Part shown: positions 58,917-64,000 of the stretch, in pieces
Position numbering within the stretch: position 1 is the stretch's first letter
Layout: the number at the start of each line of letters is the position of its first letter
Assembly: GCF_032118995.1 (NCBI RefSeq)
Contig: NC_092648.1
Location: 16,334,450 to 16,398,449, forward strand
DNA length: 64,000 nucleotides
Reading direction: 5' to 3'
From: Asterias amurensis
Taxonomy: Eukaryota; Echinodermata; Asteroidea; Forcipulatida; Asteriidae
Notes under the pieces: model-generated
What the model was told of the DNA's origin: nothing
Seen by the model: only the letters and a program-made list of their open reading frames with translations
Database searches by the model: none
Made by a program: the position numbers and the translations under genes

Positions 58917-61705
58917 CTAATGCCTGTTCTGCATGTATACTTCTTTGTCTTTCACATAGCCGAACTTTTCATAAAATGTGATGTTGGTTTCTGAGCATTC
59001 TAGGGTGGTCTTGTAGCAACCAAGGTCCTGACTCAGGAGAGTTAGCGTTGCCATGAGTCTGGAAAAGAAAACCATAACAATATTAAAGCATTGAGTATGG
59101 GTGCAATAAGTTTAATATAGGTTTCAAAATTAAGAGAAATACAAGAAATTATTGAATGATGAATCATAAAAATGAGTTGCCGTATAAGGAGAAAAGACAA
59201 ACATCTTTTGAAAATAGTTAACAATAAGTTTGGGTTTTTAAGGATACAATGTCAACTGAAATCACAAAGAAACACTTTAGTAAGTTAATAAATTGTCACC
59301 ATTAAATCATTTACTTAAATGATAAAATTTTCAGTAACGTTACTGCCTAGATTAGTCATAACTTTGAAGTACTTACAATTTTCCCAGCTGTTTGCCCCTC
59401 TGTTCTGAATTGACAACAACGTCTTCAATCCTTCCTCGCTGTTGGAGAAAATGACAAAACATTAAAACAGATATACATGTACAGTATCAAGTTCTATTCT
59501 TCAGCCGACTCACCTAGCCACCATCACTTCTAAGTAAGGCTGTCAAGCAGTGCTGCCTCGCTTAACAAAACACCCATTATACCATTATGGCACAATGAAC
59601 AGATGATAGAGCATCCACTCTTATTAGGCGAATTTAGAACATGTCTTTAGAACAGTATCAATTCGTCTGCTCAGAACTATTAGGTCAGCTGATCCCAATT
59701 TTATTGCTCTTAACCGTAAGCAAACAATCAGCGCTTAAGGAAGTCCACGCTTACGTCACAAGTTATTCTTCACAATCACAAGCGTACTTCACAAGTTAGC
59801 ATGGAATTTTGCTTGTGTGCATACGTGTACTCCATGTAACTAGGCATTATTCCCTTACACAGTCGGCACAGTAAGCGGAGAATAAGCGGAGAAACTCATC
59901 CCACCTGATTTACTCTAACTTACCAATGCACATTCATGAATGAATTTCTGCTCCAGTATAAGTGTTGCTGCAGCCACAACCTGATTCCTGTCTGTATCCT
60001 CCACAACTACAACGTAGTAAGACCCTGTACTCTTCATTCCATTGAACCTTTCTGTATGAAAGAAAAAGAATACCACATCCATCAATAAAAGGAAGACCGA
60101 ATGATAAATATTATAAGTAAAATACTATTTAATAGATGTTAAATTTGCATCGGGGATAAAGAATATTAATTTTGGTTTTTACCCATACACCGATGTGTGT
60201 TGACTCAGTACTTTCAGTAATTTTAAAATATTATTTATTAATTGTAAAAAAATCACAGGCATATTACTCGGGTACAGTGCTAATACAAGGTTTCAAATAC
60301 CACACATATTTGTTGCAAGAAAGTAAACAGAAAGGTTTCAATTGAATCTACATAATTGAAAAAAACTAAACAATTTAAGAATTTAATACTTACCTAAAAA
60401 TTTGTCTTGTGTTGTTTCCCCGACTGATGTAAGTTGACTAAGAAGTTGCATAAAACCTGAATACAATTTCATCAAAACAATTACAATGTTTTTACCAATA
60501 TTCATGTGTCGATGATAAGAATAACATAATTCATATTTCATGCGTTGTTTAATTAGACACAACTGATAGATGCATCAAATTTTGGAATAATTTTATGATT
60601 TTGTAAAAATGTTGTCTAGGCTGTTACTGTTTTTGATATTAAATATAATGTAGTTGTTTACAATATAAATAAACATACATTATTATCTTTAATTCTGAAA
60701 ATTATGTGAAAGGAATTTTGTTTGAAAAGTCTTAGACTAGATGTACAAACCTCTGTCAAAGTCCCCTGAACTTAGAGGTCGCATAACCAAAGATTCTCCT
60801 GGATTGGAGGGTGACACTGGTGGATTAAATGTGACCTTTGACCTCCCAAAGTCCATTTCCTTTAACAAGTTGATGTCAAACATCACGCTGTCTGTCAGTC
60901 CATTCTGTAAAAAAATAATAACTTTAAGTTATTCAAACTTACAAGAAATTTAATAAGTCAGAGAAAAATTGCTGTGCCCCTTTAAATTGTTATGTTAGCT
61001 GGGAAAATTTATGCAAAAGCTTTGTAGAAATGGATTCTTGAAATAGAAATAGAAGATGGGTCATGGAGCCTTCCATTCCAATTCAAAAGAACTTTCAAAA
61101 GTTTAATCCTGGCCCAACAACCATGCACCAACAATGTTGTTACTCTCCATTCTCAGCCACGCCCCCAACGAACCCCGCCCCTCAAAACAAGTCTACAGTA
61201 CAATCACAGCAGTGTAACTAAAGTTTAGTGTATCGTAAGTAACTGGGGCGCTGTACTCATTTTTTAATTGACGTCTGGCAGTCATACAGGCAGATGTTAA
61301 TATTTTTGAAAAAGGAATACCACTTATAAAAATGTACTTTTGTTGAGGTGACCGTACTAAACATAACCCCCAGCCGACCCCAACCGGCACGGAAACCAAA
61401 CCAAGAAACGTCACACATCACATGTCATGATGTCACACACGACCGATTGTTTGGGTTCATTAGATTGAGACTCGATCAAAGGAAAGAGACAATGACTAAT
61501 TGACTTGATGAAGAACTCTTTGGGTTATGTTAATTCCATGTAATGCTTTATATATTATTTATTAGTGCATGAGTAAAATAATACATTGTAAGTTGTCAAT
61601 AGAGGGCGGTATATAAGATGAGTGGTGTACTCTCAACAACTACTAGTACCTACTATTTTCAGTCAACACGTCTGGGAAATATTAATAAATAAGCATTACC
61701 TCCAT
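58917..61705 (-). CDS. GNPNAT1: Glucosamine-6-phosphate N-acetyltransferase, GNAT fold, 184 aa
   Basis: Six coding exons on the minus strand: 61705-61700, 60904-60751, 60456-60394, 60051-59924, 59438-59377 and 59058-58917. They total 555 nt with TAG, 184 residues, the same length as the human enzyme as I recall. The first coding exon holds only ATG-GAG before a GTAATG donor; the frame then continues NGLTDSVMFDINLLKEMDFG, matching the family N-terminus. GNAT landmarks: GSYYVVVVEDTDRNQVVAAA, EQKFIHECA, RGRIEDVVV and acetyl-CoA pyrophosphate loop QRGKQLG (130-136), then CYKTTLEC and FYEKFGY near the end. The enzyme makes GlcNAc-6-phosphate from GlcN-6-phosphate and acetyl-CoA on the UDP-GlcNAc route. 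The six-base first exon is the least certain part; the rest is firm. It is divergent from CRLS1. Confidence 0.95.
59740..59905. repeat. Diverged copy of the repeat at 41768, in GNPNAT1 intron
   Basis: Shares ACTCCATGTAACTAGGCATT and AGTAAGCGGAG-type motifs with 41768-41960. It sits between the fourth and fifth GNPNAT1 coding exons. Confidence 0.4.
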
Positions 61706-62104
61706 TCTCAACGTTGTCAGAACTTCACAAAACTGCACAGCCGATCAGTGGTTTTGACTCAAAACAATTATCAAAAATTATTTTCATGGACTTGTTGCAT
61801 TTCAGCACCGTTTGTGAAGAACAGCAGCAAGAAAACGAGTGTTTACAGATTTTGACGCGTGGAAATGTTGTTTGTTCCCAGTACCCTTCACGTTTGAAGA
61901 CGCTGGTTGATGGAATAGAACCAGACTAAAATTCGTTCCTAAGGTTATCAAATGGGTTTACAGTTTGACGTCCAGGTAATCTGAGTCACCAGACTAAATT
62001 AAAATGGCGGCGCCCATGTGAAAAGGAAAAAACATCGCATTTGTGCAACTGAACAACACTATTTTACGTACGTTTGTTTGCAGTGCTGCTGATTTTGTTT
62101 AGTT
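61706..62104. promoter_or_regulatory. Shared upstream region of GNPNAT1 and CRLS1, with YY1-like site
   Basis: Only about 400 bp separate the GNPNAT1 start codon (minus) from the probable first CRLS1 exon (plus), so the two promoters must lie close together or be shared. AAAATGGCGGC at 62001-62011 matches the YY1 consensus usual at +1 to +20 of broadly expressed genes; its orientation fits the CRLS1 start. No TATA box is evident. Confidence 0.55.
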
Positions 62105-62143
62105 ATGAGTGCAGTTTCGATCGCTAGTAGACGAGTTTATAAC
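62105..62143 (+). other. Probable CRLS1 first exon carrying a short upstream ORF
   Basis: An ATG at 62105 opens 13 codons (MSAVSIASRRVYN) and runs into a good donor (AAC|GTGAGT) at 62143. The next acceptor, CTTTCCTTCAG, ends at 62957, five bases before the CRLS1 ATG. Joining them in phase 0 adds CAA CCA TGA, so the short frame stops on a TGA that overlaps the main ATG by two bases (ATGA). This would be a 15-codon uORF. An alternative acceptor making these residues the true N-terminus cannot be excluded. Confidence 0.45.
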
Positions 62144-62618
62144 GTGAGTATCGATCATTTTGTATTAAAAATGTCATACTCTTTTGAAGTTTTGATGATG
62201 TTTTCTTCAGATTTTTATCACAATTTTATTTAAATTAAAAAAAGTTTTATTTTGTATACTTTCTTGGTATCGACATTTGAGATTGACTTGACAATCTCTA
62301 TGAGTAAAAACATCCACTCTTTTCACATTTTGAGAATGAGTGTGACTGCCCGGTCGTACTCACTCACTGGCTGAGTGGACTGTTAGTGTTAGTACTATAC
62401 TAGACAGGTCTACAATTTAAAAATGGTCTAGCTAGACTCCTTGAGAGACTGTTTTGTGTTATTTTTAAATTAAAAGAAAGGACTGCCTATTTATATTATT
62501 ATAAAATGATAATATTAATAATAATATATAAATTATTTATCCCCAGTTAGTTGCGTAGGTTTAAAAAGCCTAGACCCAGTTTATTAACTTACTCATGAGC
62601 TGAGGTGCTGTACTCCCC

Positions 62619-62707
62619 TACTCCTAGAACTATTTCAGTTTCATCCGGCTATCGTCTCCCGTTACGGGAGACAATAGCCAGACGAAACCAAAATAGTTCT
62701 AGGAGTA
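62619..62707. repeat. Long hairpin in the CRLS1 5' intron
   Basis: ACTCCTAGAACTATTT...TCTCCCGT and its near-complement ACGGGAGA...AAATAGTTCTAGGAGT form two arms of about 42 bp around a 4-bp centre. A second inverted pair, AGTACTCCCTTTTCCC (about 62707) and GGGGAAAAGGAGTACA (about 62789), lies next to it. Confidence 0.8.
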
Positions 62708-62962
62708 GTACTCCCTTTTCCCAAATGTTGTCATTACTGGTCGTACTAGACTGCTGTGCTACTCTAGATGATAATTTAAAATTTTGAGGGGGGAAAAGGA
62801 GTACAACACCGCAACAGTAACTAATTGAGTCTAGCAAAAGCCCCACTTCTGCAATTTTCTGTGGCTGCCCAAGCCCCACACCTAGAACTATACTAGGGTT
62901 TGTTCCGTATTAACTTTTATGATTTATACTATACATTTATTATTATCTTTCCTTCAGCAACC

Positions 62963-63943
62963 ATGAACACTCAAGTGAAAAGGATGACATGCATAATGTC
63001 AAGTGTCATCAGTTTTAATCCACTCCAAAGACTGGCATCAAAACCTCTACAAGGGTCCACTCTCCAACGCCAACTAGGAAAGCTTCAAAATGTTCCAACT
63101 GCAAACCACATTTGCTGGTCGGGGACACAGAGAACCTTGACATCCATCAGAAATATAAACAATTATGATCATCAGTGGAAAGCATACAGTACACGAAGTT
63201 CTAATCAGAAACCAGCTGGTGAAACTGAAACGGATGAGGCAGATCGTCAAAGTGGTAGAGTCTCTGAACAACTCGACAGCGAGACAAACTGTAGTAGCAC
63301 TGATGATAAGACCAGAGGAGGGACGATGAATGATTATGTTAGAAAAGCTTCTTTGGCTAGGGAGAAGATGAAGGAGAAGATGGCAGACACTGTTAAGGAT
63401 ATGGTAAAACTTTACACCCAGTTATCTTCAGTGTATTGCATGTCTTGTGGTATATCTTTTGAAAATCCAAACTTTAGGCCCTATAATGTTTTGAGGATAC
63501 AGCAGACCAGGTTCAAAGTTTATGCACAGCTTCAAGGGAAAAGAAGTTAATTTAAGCAGTCATTATTTTGTTACTGCTCTATGGCTATTGTTTAAAAATT
63601 TATTTATTTTATGGTGTATTGTAAAGATGTTTATGCCTGATACTTCAGTTTACCAAACAATTTTCTCCTTGAAAATCAAGGGGTACACCCCTGTGAAGTA
63701 TCAGGCCTGGATGATGACCTACTTTTACTACTAGGTGTTCTTCATCTAAGTTGTTGTTCCAGATCACATGGTTGATTTTGATTTACTTTGTTTGTATTTA
63801 TATAGAAAGAGAACATCTTTACCATACCCAATCTGCTGTCTACTACAAGGCTAGTCTTGTCTCCAATTATAGGCTACTTAGTGATCCATGAATGCTACAC
63901 CATCGGAGCTTGCTTGTTCACCTTTGCTGGAATTACAGACTTG
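62963..63943 (+). CDS. CRLS1: Cardiolipin synthase, 5' part (runs off the right edge)
   Basis: Coding exons 62963-63403 and 63806-63943 are seen; later exons lie beyond the window. Frame joins at phase 0 (VKDM|KENIFTIPN). The first exon encodes an Arg/Lys/Ser/Gln-rich stretch (MNTQVKRMTCIM...) fitting a mitochondrial targeting and low-conservation N-terminal region, then a charged segment (YVRKASLAREKMKEKM). The second exon encodes ENIFTIPNLLSTTRLVLSP, then GYLVIHECYTIGACLFTFAGITDL, which aligns with the start of the CDP-alcohol phosphatidyltransferase domain of CRLS1. The catalytic D-G-x2-A-R motif would start in the next exon. The 63943 donor (GTATTG) is slightly non-consensus. The enzyme joins CDP-diacylglycerol and phosphatidylglycerol to make cardiolipin in the inner mitochondrial membrane. 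Residues known here: 193. Confidence 0.92.
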
Positions 63944-64000
63944 GTATTGGCTGTGTGTTGTTTTACCAAACAAATATTACTAATTGAAAACAGAACACTT

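Overview
This is a eukaryotic, intron-rich, AT-rich animal genomic window. The five recognisable genes have short exons, consensus GT/AG introns and closest matches, from memory, to deuterostome proteins. The dominant interspersed repeat (about 370 bp, ends TTAAAGGCACTGGACAC) and the other short foldback repeats are ones I associate from memory with sea stars, so an echinoderm, most likely an asteroid, is my best guess. There is no bacterial operon, CRISPR array, rRNA or retroviral/LTR element that I can see.

Layout. Roughly 1-31,400 is gene-poor. It is a mosaic of foldback/MITE-type elements, tRNA-derived SINEs, one LINE tail, homopolymer and microsatellite tracts and unique AT-rich DNA. It holds only weak gene candidates: an isolated exon-like segment (4321-4554, minus), a possible small secreted peptide (18134-18358, plus) and a possible two-exon gene (28444-29062, minus). 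A 1,021-bp foldback element built from inverted arrays of 42-bp repeats lies at 20785-21805 and is flanked by the 6-bp direct repeat CATAAC.

At 32277-33641 (minus) a complete three-exon gene encodes a 213-residue protein with a very divergent homeodomain. Its intron sits at the classical PRD-class 46/47 position, but the normally invariant Asn51 is Lys.

From about 41 kb to the right edge the window is gene-dense: SYNJ2BP (minus, 41000-46796), CHP1 (minus, 48843-52964), NDUFAF1 (plus, 53828-55630), GNPNAT1 (minus, 58917-61705) and the 5' part of CRLS1 (plus, from about 62105, running off the end). CHP1/NDUFAF1 and GNPNAT1/CRLS1 are two head-to-head pairs with short shared upstream regions. 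NDUFAF1 and GNPNAT1 converge. SYNJ2BP (outer-membrane tail-anchored PDZ protein), NDUFAF1 (complex I assembly) and CRLS1 (cardiolipin synthase) all act at mitochondria. CHP1 is a myristoylated EF-hand regulator and GNPNAT1 is a hexosamine-pathway acetyltransferase. All splice junctions given here were read by eye and checked for reading-frame continuity; no transcript evidence was available.
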